Of a DNA stretch of 64,000 bases, positions 50,084 through 59,200 are shown piece by piece. The position numbers and the translations under genes are program-made. Location of the stretch: assembly GCA_964501275.1 (NCBI GenBank), contig CAZCSP010000022.1:3569-67568 (forward strand), read 5' to 3'. The notes beneath the pieces are model-generated. The model saw only the letters and a list, made by a program, of their open reading frames with translations. It had not been told where the DNA came from and made no database searches. This DNA is from 55-13 sp964501275. Lineage in GTDB: Bacteria; Armatimonadota; Fimbriimonadia; Fimbriimonadales; Fimbriimonadaceae. How positions within the stretch are numbered: the stretch's first letter is position 1; each line of letters starts with the position of its first letter.

Positions 50084-50315
50084 GAGGCAGAAGCCTCACT
50101 TCGTCCACTAACTCGATGGCATAGTCAACGGCCGCATCGACGTCTTCCTTGGTAATCCCGGGATAAGACTTCAACACCTCGTCAATCGTTTTCCCGGCTT
50201 TCAGCATGCTCAGGATGTTGCGCACCATGATTCGGGTGCCCATGATTACCGGCTTGCCACTACAGATTTTGGGGTCGGCGTGGATGCGTTGCATACCTAC
50301 ATTATCCACCATCAT
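50073..50315 (-). CDS. DUF433 antitoxin candidate
   Basis: The 80-aa protein (or 73 aa from a later ATG) has the DUF433 signature MQRIHADPKICSGKPVIMGTRIMVRNILSML and KSYPGITKEDVDAAVDYAIE, a small winged-helix-like DNA-binding domain. It is the usual partner of DUF5615. Its start is only 3 bp from the sufB stop on the same strand, so it may be read from the sufB transcript. Confidence 0.85.
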   Translation of the reverse strand: MMVDNVGMQRIHADPKICSGKPVIMGTRIMVRNILSMLKAGKTIDEVLKSYPGITKEDVDAAVDYAIELVDEVRLLPRAS

Positions 50316-50318
50316 GTC

Positions 50319-51842
50319 CTATCCCACCGACCCCTCCAAGCTCACCCCCAACAGCTTCTGCGCCTCGACGGCAAACTCCATGGGCAACTCCCGGAAGACA
50401 TCCTTGCAGAAACCGGAGACGATCATGTTGACGGCGTCCTCGGTGGGGATGCCTCGTTGGTTGCAGTAGAAGATTTGGTCTTCTCCGATCTTCGAGGTAG
50501 AAGCCTCATGCTCTACGATCGCAGTTGGGTTCTTCACCTCGATGTAGGGGAAGGTGTGGGCTCCGCAGCGGTCGCCCATGAGCATGGAGTCGCATTGGGA
50601 GTAGTTTCTGGCTCCGTCTGCGCCAGGGTTGACTTTGACCAAGCCTCGATAGGTGTTTTGGCCGTTACCCGCCGAGATGCCTTTGGCCACGATGGTGGAC
50701 TTTGATCGTTTCCCGATGTGGATCATCTTGGTGCCGGTGTCAGCCTGTTGCTTGTTAGCAGTCAGGGCTACTGAGTAGAACTCGCCCACTGTATCATCGC
50801 CTTTCAGGATGACGCTGGGGTATTTCCAGGTGATGGCGGAGCCGGTTTCTACTTGGGTCCAGGTGACCTTGGAGCGGTTGCCAGCGGCCATGGCGCGCTT
50901 GGTGACGAAGTTGAAGATGCCGCCCTTGCCGGTCTTGGGGTCGCCGGGGTACCAGTTTTGGACGGTGCTGTACTTGATGGTGGCGTCGTCGCCCGCCGCG
51001 ATCAGTTCGACCACCGCCGCGTGAAGCTGGTTTTCGTCGCGCATCGGGGCGGTGCAACCTTCCAGGTAGCTCACATAGGCGCCTTCCTCGGCGATGATGA
51101 GTGTCCGCTCGAACTGGCCGGTGTTCTCGGCGTTGATGCGAAAGTAGGTGCTCAGCTCCATCGGGCAACGGACTCCCTTGGGCACATACACGAACGAGCC
51201 ATCGGAGAAGACTGCGCTGTTCAGGGTGGCGTAGTAGTTGTCGCTATAAGGAACCACCGAGCCGAGATACTTCTGGACCAGTTCGGGATGCTCCTGCACC
51301 GCCTCTTGGATGCTCATAAAGAGGATGCCAAGTTCCTTCAGCTTCTCTTTGAAAGTGGTGACGACGGAGACGGAGTCGATGACAGCGTCCACCGCAACCC
51401 CACTGAGGGGGGCACCGTTTCTGGCATCGGCGGCTGATGCGGCGGCTCCCTTCACGTTCAGGAGAACCTTCTGCTCTTCGACCGGGATGCCCAGCTTTTG
51501 GAAGGTGCGCAGGATTTCGGGGTCGGCGTCTTCCAGGGAGTTAAGGATCGGCTTTTTCTTGGGGGCCGAGTAGTAGCTGATGGACTGGAGATCGACGGGC
51601 TGGTACTGGACGTTGGGCCAGGCTGGCTCCTTCATGGTGAGGAAGTGCTTGTATGCTTTCAGACGCCAGTCGAGCAGCCACTGCGGCTCGTTCTTCTTGG
51701 CGGAGATGGCGCGGACGACGCCTTCGTTAAGGCCGATGGGAAGGGTGTCGGATTCGATGTCGGCAGACCAGCCGTGTTCGTACTCGCGATTGGCGAATTG
51801 CTCAAGCAGCTCGGTGCTCTTGTCTAGTACTTGCTCACTCAT
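50319..51842 (-). CDS. sufB: Fe-S cluster assembly scaffold SufB
   Basis: The 507-aa protein is SufB by its conserved core: VAVDAVIDSVSVVTTFKEKL, YVPKGVRCPMELSTYFRIN, NYSQCDSMLMGDRCGAHTFPYIEVKNP and EHEASTSKIGEDQIFYCNQRGI. It forms the SufBC2D scaffold on which Fe-S clusters are built. An insertion of about 20 residues (AAASAADARNGAPLSG region, near residue 140) is longer than I expect for the family. GGAG lies six bases before the ATG. sufC, sufD and sufS are absent from the window, unusual since they normally adjoin. Confidence 0.95.
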   Translation of the reverse strand: MSEQVLDKSTELLEQFANREYEHGWSADIESDTLPIGLNEGVVRAISAKKNEPQWLLDWRLKAYKHFLTMKEPAWPNVQYQPVDLQSISYYSAPKKKPILNSLEDADPEILRTFQKLGIPVEEQKVLLNVKGAAASAADARNGAPLSGVAVDAVIDSVSVVTTFKEKLKELGILFMSIQEAVQEHPELVQKYLGSVVPYSDNYYATLNSAVFSDGSFVYVPKGVRCPMELSTYFRINAENTGQFERTLIIAEEGAYVSYLEGCTAPMRDENQLHAAVVELIAAGDDATIKYSTVQNWYPGDPKTGKGGIFNFVTKRAMAAGNRSKVTWTQVETGSAITWKYPSVILKGDDTVGEFYSVALTANKQQADTGTKMIHIGKRSKSTIVAKGISAGNGQNTYRGLVKVNPGADGARNYSQCDSMLMGDRCGAHTFPYIEVKNPTAIVEHEASTSKIGEDQIFYCNQRGIPTEDAVNMIVSGFCKDVFRELPMEFAVEAQKLLGVSLEGSVG

Positions 51843-51935
51843 ATTGTTCTCCGGCTCGCACCCACTGGGCAACACCCACATCGCGCGACCGTCGGATTCT
51901 ATTTTGACAGAGTTGGCGGACGGGGTCTGGGGCGA

Positions 51936-51985
51936 GAGAAACCACAGATGGCCGCAGATGTTCGCAGATGGTTTATCTGCAAGTT
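51936..51985. repeat. 'CATCTGTGG' word repeat upstream of sufB
   Basis: ACCACAGATGGCCGCAGATG, then TTCGCAGATGGTTTATCTGC, carries a repeated CAGATG word every 12 bp. Similar word repeats are known between genes in many bacteria, from memory. The 192-bp space between divergent sufB and fucI otherwise shows no gene. Confidence 0.6.
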
Positions 51986-52034
51986 TTGCTCAGCGCCTAT
52001 GGTCGCCAAGGTCAAAGGGTAAAACCTGTTTGTC

Positions 52035-53837
52035 ATGGCAGACCTCTCATCGCTGAACCTCAACGCCCCCCTCAACCGCCTGCGCGGCTCTCTCCCCAAA
52101 ATCGGCATCCGACCCACTATCGACGGCCGATATGGAGGCGTGAGGGAGTCTCTGGAGGGCTTCACGATGGCTTTGGCGGAGTCCGCGCGAGACCTGATCC
52201 AGAAGAATCTGCGCCACTCCTGCGGGTTGCCTATCGAGGTCGTGATCGCCGACACCTGTATTGGCGGGGCGAGCGAGGCGGCGAAGTGTGAGGAGAAATT
52301 TGCGCGGGAAGGCGTCGGGGTTTCTCTGACGGTCACCCCCTGCTGGTGCTATGGCAGCGAGACCATGGACATGAACCCGCTCCGGCCCAAGGCGATCTGG
52401 GGATTCAACGGCACCGACCGGCCCGGCGCGGTCTATCTGGCGGCCACGCTCTCGGGCCATGCGCAAAAGGGTTTGCCCTGCTTTGGCATCTATGGGCGGG
52501 ATGTGCAAGACCTGGGCGACGCCTCCATTCCGACTGATGTTGCCGAAAAGATCTTGAGGTTCGCCAAATCCGGCCTCGCTGTTGCGAGTATGCGGGGCAA
52601 GAGCTATATGGCGATGGGCGGGGTCTCGATGGGGATCGCGGGGTCGATTGTGGACCATGAGTTCTTTGAGAGCTACCTCGGGATGCGGGTGGAGACCATC
52701 GATATGTCAGAGTTCGCCGGGCGCATCCGCAAGGGGATTTTCGACCAGGAGGAGTTCGCCAAGGCGCTCGCCTGGGTACGCGCCAACTGCAATGAGGGCA
52801 AGGACTGGAACGCCAACCCCCGAACTCGGGAGCAGAAGGACGAGGACTGGGAGACGAGCGTCAAGATGGCCCTCATCGCCCGCGACCTGATGATCGGCAA
52901 CCCCAAGCTGGCGGAGATGGGCTACAAGGAGCAGGCCGAAGGGCACGACGCCATCGCGGGCGGATTCCAGGGCCAGCGACAATGGACCGACCACTTCCCC
53001 AACGGCGACTTCATGGAGGCGATCCTTTGCACGTCGTTCGACTGGAATGGCGTCCGCCAGCCGTTCATGGTCGCGACCGAGAACGACTCGCTGAATGGGG
53101 CCTCCATGCTTCTGGGGCACTTGCTGACGGGGACGGCCCAGATGTTCAGCGACGTGCGCACCTATTGGAGTTCCAAGGCAATCAACCGCGTGACGGGCAA
53201 GGCCGAGAACCCGGTTTTGCACCTCATCAACTCCGGTCCTTCCCCCCTCGATTTCACCGCCTCGATGAAGGACGAGAATGGCCGCCCGACCATCAAGCCC
53301 TGGTGGGACATCACGCCCGAGGATGCGGGAGCCTGTCTGGACGACACGCTCTGGTGCGCCAGCGACCTCGGCTATTTCCCCTCCGGAGGCTGGTCCACCG
53401 ACTTCACCACCAAGGGCCGCATCCCGATCACCATGTTCCGCATCAACCTGGTTCGCGGCCTGGGCCCGGCTCTGCAGATCGCCGAAGGCCACGCCGTAAA
53501 CCTACCCGCCGACGTCCATCAGACGCTCGACGAACGCACCAGCCCCACCTGGCCCACCACCTGGTTTGAACCGCGATGCGATGGGAACGACGGGGCGTTC
53601 AAGGATGCCTACACGGTCATGGCGCATTGGGGAGCCAACCACGGAGCGATCTCGATTGGCCACATCGGCGCCGACCTCATCACCCTGGCCTCCATGCTGC
53701 GCATCCCGGTGGATATGCACAACGTAGCGTTTGAGCAGGTGTATCGTCCCGCGGTGTGGCATCGGTTTGGGGCAGGTCTGGACCCTGTGGGAGCCGACTA
53801 TCGGGCATGCGCCAACTATGGACCGATGTATAGGTAG
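52035..53837 (+). CDS. fucI: L-fucose isomerase
   Basis: The 600-aa protein matches FucI in length and motifs: PKIGIRPTIDGRYGGVRESLEGFTM at the start, MVATENDSLNGASML with the metal-binding Glu, DVRTYWSS, and HWGANHGAISIGHIGADL near the end. It interconverts L-fucose and L-fuculose (or D-arabinose and D-ribulose) with Mn2+. The Mn2+-regulated terC gene is elsewhere in the window, but a link is only speculative. A Gfo/Idh/MocA oxidoreductase follows convergently. Confidence 0.95.
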   Translation: MADLSSLNLNAPLNRLRGSLPKIGIRPTIDGRYGGVRESLEGFTMALAESARDLIQKNLRHSCGLPIEVVIADTCIGGASEAAKCEEKFAREGVGVSLTVTPCWCYGSETMDMNPLRPKAIWGFNGTDRPGAVYLAATLSGHAQKGLPCFGIYGRDVQDLGDASIPTDVAEKILRFAKSGLAVASMRGKSYMAMGGVSMGIAGSIVDHEFFESYLGMRVETIDMSEFAGRIRKGIFDQEEFAKALAWVRANCNEGKDWNANPRTREQKDEDWETSVKMALIARDLMIGNPKLAEMGYKEQAEGHDAIAGGFQGQRQWTDHFPNGDFMEAILCTSFDWNGVRQPFMVATENDSLNGASMLLGHLLTGTAQMFSDVRTYWSSKAINRVTGKAENPVLHLINSGPSPLDFTASMKDENGRPTIKPWWDITPEDAGACLDDTLWCASDLGYFPSGGWSTDFTTKGRIPITMFRINLVRGLGPALQIAEGHAVNLPADVHQTLDERTSPTWPTTWFEPRCDGNDGAFKDAYTVMAHWGANHGAISIGHIGADLITLASMLRIPVDMHNVAFEQVYRPAVWHRFGAGLDPVGADYRACANYGPMYR

Positions 53838-53843
53838 GGTTGC

Positions 53844-54968
53844 CTAAACTTCGATTTGCACCGACTTGCCGGTTTCCAGCGACTCCACGATGGCTCGCAT
53901 CACCTGGATGCTGGCAAGACCTTCTTCGAGGTCAGGAGAGTTGGGTTCTCCGGAGAGGAGTTTGGCGGCAAAGTAGTCGGTGTAGTTGCAAAACTCTCCG
54001 TAGTGCATCCCCTTCAGTTCATGCCGGAAGTGGTAGCCGGACATGGCGTGGTGATAGTCCTCCTCTATCTCGACTCCGTTGGCGTCGTGGTAGGTGAATC
54101 GGAGGTCGGGATAGCGGGCGAGGGACGTTCCCTTGGAGCCCATCAGGAAACACTCGATCAAGGCGCGGGCGCGGGGGAGTTCGTGGAAGCCGTAGTTGCC
54201 GAGGACCCGCCCGATGCGGCCGTTCTCGGCGACCAGGTTTACGCAGATCGCATCTGGGGTTTTGGCACCATACTTCGCGCCCAACTCGGTGATGGTTCCA
54301 ACCGCATGAACTTCCCGGATTGGCCCCAGATACCAGCGAATCAGATCGACAGGGTGGCTTAGGCCGAGATAGGCCCAGTGGGTGTCCTCGATAGTCCAGG
54401 GCGACTTCTCGTAGTACCAGTCCATGCGGTGGTTGTAGTGAGCGTCCACCACCTCGGCCTCCCCAAAATGCCCTGCCTCAAACAGCTCGCGCTGACGCTG
54501 GAACGGCTCGTAGAATCGGGTGGATTGACCGACTTGCAAACGCTTGCCGGAGCGACGGGCTGCCTCCCTCAAGCGGTCGGCATCCAGCGGGTCGTTGATC
54601 AGCGGCTTGGTGCAGACGACGTGCTTCCCAGCCTTGAATGCCCGCTCGATATGCTCGGCGTGGAAGTTGTCAGGCGTATAGATGGCGACGATCTGCACGT
54701 CCTCGCGAGCCAAAAGCTGATCGTAGTCGTCGGTGACGAACAGGCCAGGGACGGCGGCTTGGGCTTCGGCTCGCTTGACGTCGCTCAAGTCGCATCCTCC
54801 TACCGCCCGACATAGGCCTGACGCTCGCAAGGCAACCAGTAATGTGTGTCCCTCATGCAATCCGATCACGCCCACGCCTAACTTCTGGTCGTCCGGAAGG
54901 GAGCCAAAGGACCGGCGATGTCCTACCGTAGGCTGGCCGGTGGGAAGGAAGTCGGGATGCGAAGCCAT
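53844..54968 (-). CDS. Gfo/Idh/MocA-family oxidoreductase
   Basis: The 374-aa protein has an N-terminal 28-residue lead, then a Rossmann domain (LGVGVIGLHEGHTLLVALRASG) and VCTKPLINDPLDAD in place of the EKP motif: the Glu is Thr. The C-terminal domain contains DTHWAYLGLSHPVDLIRWYLGP. Its place beside fucI suggests action on fucose or a related sugar. Loss of the Glu before Lys-Pro is seen in some members. Confidence 0.85.
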   Translation of the reverse strand: MASHPDFLPTGQPTVGHRRSFGSLPDDQKLGVGVIGLHEGHTLLVALRASGLCRAVGGCDLSDVKRAEAQAAVPGLFVTDDYDQLLAREDVQIVAIYTPDNFHAEHIERAFKAGKHVVCTKPLINDPLDADRLREAARRSGKRLQVGQSTRFYEPFQRQRELFEAGHFGEAEVVDAHYNHRMDWYYEKSPWTIEDTHWAYLGLSHPVDLIRWYLGPIREVHAVGTITELGAKYGAKTPDAICVNLVAENGRIGRVLGNYGFHELPRARALIECFLMGSKGTSLARYPDLRFTYHDANGVEIEEDYHHAMSGYHFRHELKGMHYGEFCNYTDYFAAKLLSGEPNSPDLEEGLASIQVMRAIVESLETGKSVQIEV

Positions 54969-55153
54969 CGTCCCTTATTGTGGCGGGTGATGGGCTTAGC
55001 TTGGGCAGCGCGGTGATTGGCGACTAGCGTTTTGGCGTTTAGGTGGCAGGTATTAGCTGGCACGTTGTGAACCAGACAAACGTCAAAAACTTGCCACCAC
55101 CCGACCTCACCGACTAGACTTAAGCCCATGCCGCAGAGTCGACTGGTTGCCAT

Positions 55154-56143
55154 ATGAACGTTGCCGTCCTGGGGTCGGGGAGTTGGGGGACCGCTTTAGC
55201 CCTTTTACTGGCCCGGAACGGGCATGAAGTGACCTTGTTGGGGAGGGACGCGGAGGAGATCGCGATCCTCCGATCTACCCGAGAGAATCTCAAATACCTT
55301 CCCGGATTCGTCCTGCCCGATAACGTCGGCTATGATCTGCTTCACGAACACCTGGAGCCGGTCGAAATGACGGTCGTCGCCGTGCCCTCCAGTGCAGTTC
55401 GGCAGGTGGTCCATGAGGTGAGCGGAGAGCATCCGCTCATCGTCGTTGCGGCCAAAGGATTGGAGACCGGGACGGCAAAGATGGTGAGCGATGTGGTGGC
55501 GGAGGTTCGGCCCAACGCGCTGATCGGAGCCTTGAGCGGACCGAACCTGGCGGTGGAGATCGTGCGTGGCATCCCGACCGCCGCGATTGCCGCCTGTAAG
55601 GAGGACGTGGTGGCCGAACGGATCCGGGCCGCCTTCAACTGCCGCACGTTCCGGGTCTACAAGAGCGACGACGTGACCGGCGTGGAGCTGGCGGGAGCGC
55701 TCAAAAACGTCATTGCCGTTGGCGCGGGGATGTCGGACGGCTTGGGCTTCGGGGATAACACCAAAGGCGCGTTCCTGGCCCGGGGCTTGAAGGAGATGAT
55801 CGGGCTGGGCCTGAAGATGGATGCCCGGTTGGAGACGTTCTTGGGGATTGCGGGAGTAGGCGACCTCTTTGCCACAGCATCGAGCAATTTGAGCCGCAAC
55901 TATCGGGCCGGGAAACTGCTGGGTCAAGGCAAGACGTTGGAAGAGGCTTTGAAAGAGGTTGGGCAGGTGGTGGAGGGCGTCTCCACAAGCGAGTCGGTGC
56001 AGATTTTGGCGCGTCGGTATGACATCGAAATGCCCGTGTTTGCCGCTATCGAAAGCGTCATCCACGGACACGTCGCACCGTTGAAGGCGGTCGGGATGCT
56101 GATGGAAAGAGACACTCCGACCGAAGGTTTGCCGATCGGTTAG
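55154..56143 (+). CDS. gpsA: NAD(P)+-dependent glycerol-3-phosphate dehydrogenase
   Basis: The 329-aa protein opens MNVAVLGSGSWGTALALLLARNGHEVTLLGR and carries VAAKGLETGTAKMVSDVV, ALSGPNLAVEI, ELAGALKNVIAVGAGM with the catalytic Lys, and GDLFATASSNLSRNY. It reduces dihydroxyacetone phosphate to sn-glycerol 3-phosphate for phospholipids. Length and motifs are complete. It is followed after 59 bp by the giant permease fusion. Confidence 0.95.
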   Translation: MNVAVLGSGSWGTALALLLARNGHEVTLLGRDAEEIAILRSTRENLKYLPGFVLPDNVGYDLLHEHLEPVEMTVVAVPSSAVRQVVHEVSGEHPLIVVAAKGLETGTAKMVSDVVAEVRPNALIGALSGPNLAVEIVRGIPTAAIAACKEDVVAERIRAAFNCRTFRVYKSDDVTGVELAGALKNVIAVGAGMSDGLGFGDNTKGAFLARGLKEMIGLGLKMDARLETFLGIAGVGDLFATASSNLSRNYRAGKLLGQGKTLEEALKEVGQVVEGVSTSESVQILARRYDIEMPVFAAIESVIHGHVAPLKAVGMLMERDTPTEGLPIG

Positions 56144-56202
56144 TTGGGGTGTCCTGACAAGTTCCTCAAGTAAATTCACTCGTAAGGGCGTATTCTAGGA
56201 TT

Positions 56203-59200
56203 GTGTCGACGGCTTTGCGCGTTCTGACGCTGGTTGCCCTGCTCTTATGCGTCTTTGCCTGTTCACGCGCCCCATCGGAGGCAGAGCGGGAGACGGCTCG
56301 GAATATCCAGGCGACTTACAAAAGCCTGATCGACCGGGTTGACGCCAAGCGACTTCAGGCTGATCTGGCCCAGATCGCCCAGATCGGCAATCGGGTGACC
56401 GGAAGCAAGGGGGAGAAGCAGACTTTTGAGTTTGTAGAGGAGCGCCTCCGCAAGCTCGGCCTCCAAAACATTCGCTACGAGACCTTCCAAGTCACTGTTC
56501 CAGATGTGGACTCCAGAGGACGACTTAACTTAGGCGGCGAAGAAGTCGAACTCTATCCGATCTGGCCCAACCTGGTTCGCACTTCGACCTGCGACGTGAC
56601 CGGGCCGATCCTCTACGGCGGCTACGGAACGTTGGAGGAGTTCAACGGCAAGGACCTTCAGGGAGCCATTGTGGTGTTAGAGTTCAACTCTGGGACCCGC
56701 TGGCGGAATGCGGCTCGACTCGGGGCGGCGGCGGTCATCCTCTTGGAACCCAAAGCCTCAACACGCTCGGAGGCGGAACTGAAGTACGGAAACGTGCCCC
56801 TGAGCTTTCCTCGGTTTTATCTTCCATTGGATCAGGCCGAGCCAGTCCTTCAGGCCGCTTTCGCCCAAAGGAATGTGCGTTTGAAGTGCGCCCAAAACTG
56901 GATCAAGACCGAGAGCCGGAACCTGTTTGCCGACCTGGCCGGCACGGATAACACAGTGGAAGGGGAGCGCGTTTTGGTCACGGCCAACGCCGACGCCTCC
57001 AGTGTGGTCCCCGCACTAGCGCCTGGGGCCGAGACCTCTACCTCCATCGCCGCTTTTTTGGAGACCGCGCGGCTGTGGTCAGAGAAGCCGGGGCGACGGC
57101 CCGTAACCTTCATGCTGTCGGGAGCCCATATGCTGGGCTTGCAGGGAGTCCGGGAATTTATCGACCGGCGGCTGAACGGCGACAAACAGCCGCTCCTTCT
57201 CGCCGCAAACATCGACTTCACCTCGGGGAGCCCCACCATCGGCACCTACGGGCGGGGTTGGTACTACGAGTATCGGGACGAGGTTCGCGATCCGGTCATC
57301 AACTTCAGCCGCATCCTCCGCAAGCATGCCGACGTCCTGGCCCCGGTGATGAAGGCCCCTTCGGCCCGGATGGTTCTGACTGACTCCATCAACCAATCCG
57401 ACAACCGCACCTGGAAGAACAACATTCCGGGTCGATTCGCGTTTGACTGCGAACCCATGCTCCTGGGCGGCTACAACGCCATCACCTTTGCCACTATCGA
57501 GGACGCGCGGGATCGGGTGGATACGCCGTTCGATACGGTGGATAAGGTCAACTTCGAGAACCTGGCCACCCAGACCAAGACGCTGAACGCGATGCTCCAC
57601 CATGCGTTCAACGACACCACCCAGCCCGGCGGCAACTCGGACCACAAGGTGCCGCTGGAGGTGCGGGAACCTTCCGCAATGCGCCTGACCGGAGGCTTCG
57701 CGACGGTCGATGGCGTCGTCGCTGTCTACGACCCCGCCAAAAGCTTCGTTCCCGATGTGCCGGTAACCGACGCCCTGGCCGTCTCCACCGGACCCCAGAA
57801 GACGATGATGGGCGTTCGGGGAACCCTGATCCAAAAGGTGGATGAGAAGGACGCGCGATATCGGTTCCCTGGCCTCGCGCTGATCAACTCCTATTGGCAG
57901 CCCGACGAAAGGTATTCCACCTTCCTCTCCGCCTTCCGCCTCGATCCAGAAACCGGCGATATCGACGCGGCGGTGGACTTTGGCGTAACGGGGGCGGAAG
58001 CCTACGACACTGTTTTCCAACTGAAGACCACCCACCGTACCGCCCCAATCGTCGTCTTCAAATGCCGTTCGGTGGACTTCTACTCCCTGGTCGATCCCCA
58101 GGATCTGCGAACGTTCCGGGGCGGGTTCATCATGGACGCCAAAACCAACGGCGACCCCCAATTCTTCGGCTTCTTCGTCTCCTTCGAGGATATGCGGTTA
58201 AGCAGCGAGGTCGACGACACCGCCTGCCTCTTTATGCCGCCGGGCGAGCGGTTCAAGATTCTGTTTGGCTCGGGAATGGGGGAGTACCGGCTGATCCTCT
58301 CCAACTCCACGCCCCAGGACGAAGCGGGCACCGGGTACTTGATGCCAGGTGGAGAAGCGGAACCAGGGGATCGGTCAGGGCTGGCGCTGAGCGGCAGGTT
58401 CCTTGATCCCGCCGTGAACACCGCCAAGGACATCGTGGCGGTGAACGACGCTCGAATGGGGGAGTTTGCCAAGTACCGCATCATAAGCCCCGGCATTAAG
58501 GAGCTTCAAGACCAGGCTCGGGCGGAGATCGAGTTGGCGGAAGCCGCCAAGGCCGCCAAGGACTGGGCGTCGGCAGATCGGCACAGTCGGGCCGCCTGGG
58601 GCTATGCGCTTCGAGCCCACCCGGTCGTCGCCAAGACGACCGGCGATGTGGTGAACGGGGTTCTCTTCTACCTGTTCCTCATCATCCCGTTCAGCTACTT
58701 CATCGAGCGCCTTTTCTTTGCTCATCGCTCGCTGACCAAGCAGTTGGGCACGGCCATCGGGGTCTTCATCGCCTCCTTCATCCTGCTCCGCCTGATCCAC
58801 CCCGCCTTCGAGATCGTGAAAAACCCGATGATGATCTTCATCGCCTTTGTGATGGGGTCACTAAGCCTGTTGGTAATGATGTTTATCCTGGGCAAGTTCG
58901 AGAGTTCCCTGAAGACCCTCAAGCAGTTGGAGAGCGGGGTGCACGAGGTGGACATCCGGCGGGGCAGCGTGGCGATGGCGGCTTTCAACTTGGGCGTCTC
59001 CAATATGCGACGCCGGAAAGCCCGCACGTTCCTCACGACCCTGACGCTGGTCGTGATGACGTTCATCGTTCTCAGCTTCACCTCCATCGTCCCCGACCTC
59101 CAGATCAACGAACTGCCCTCTGAGAACCCCGCCCGCTACTCCGGGATGCTGATCCGCAATCCGGGCCTGGACCCTTTGCAGAGCGCCACTTATCGGCAAA

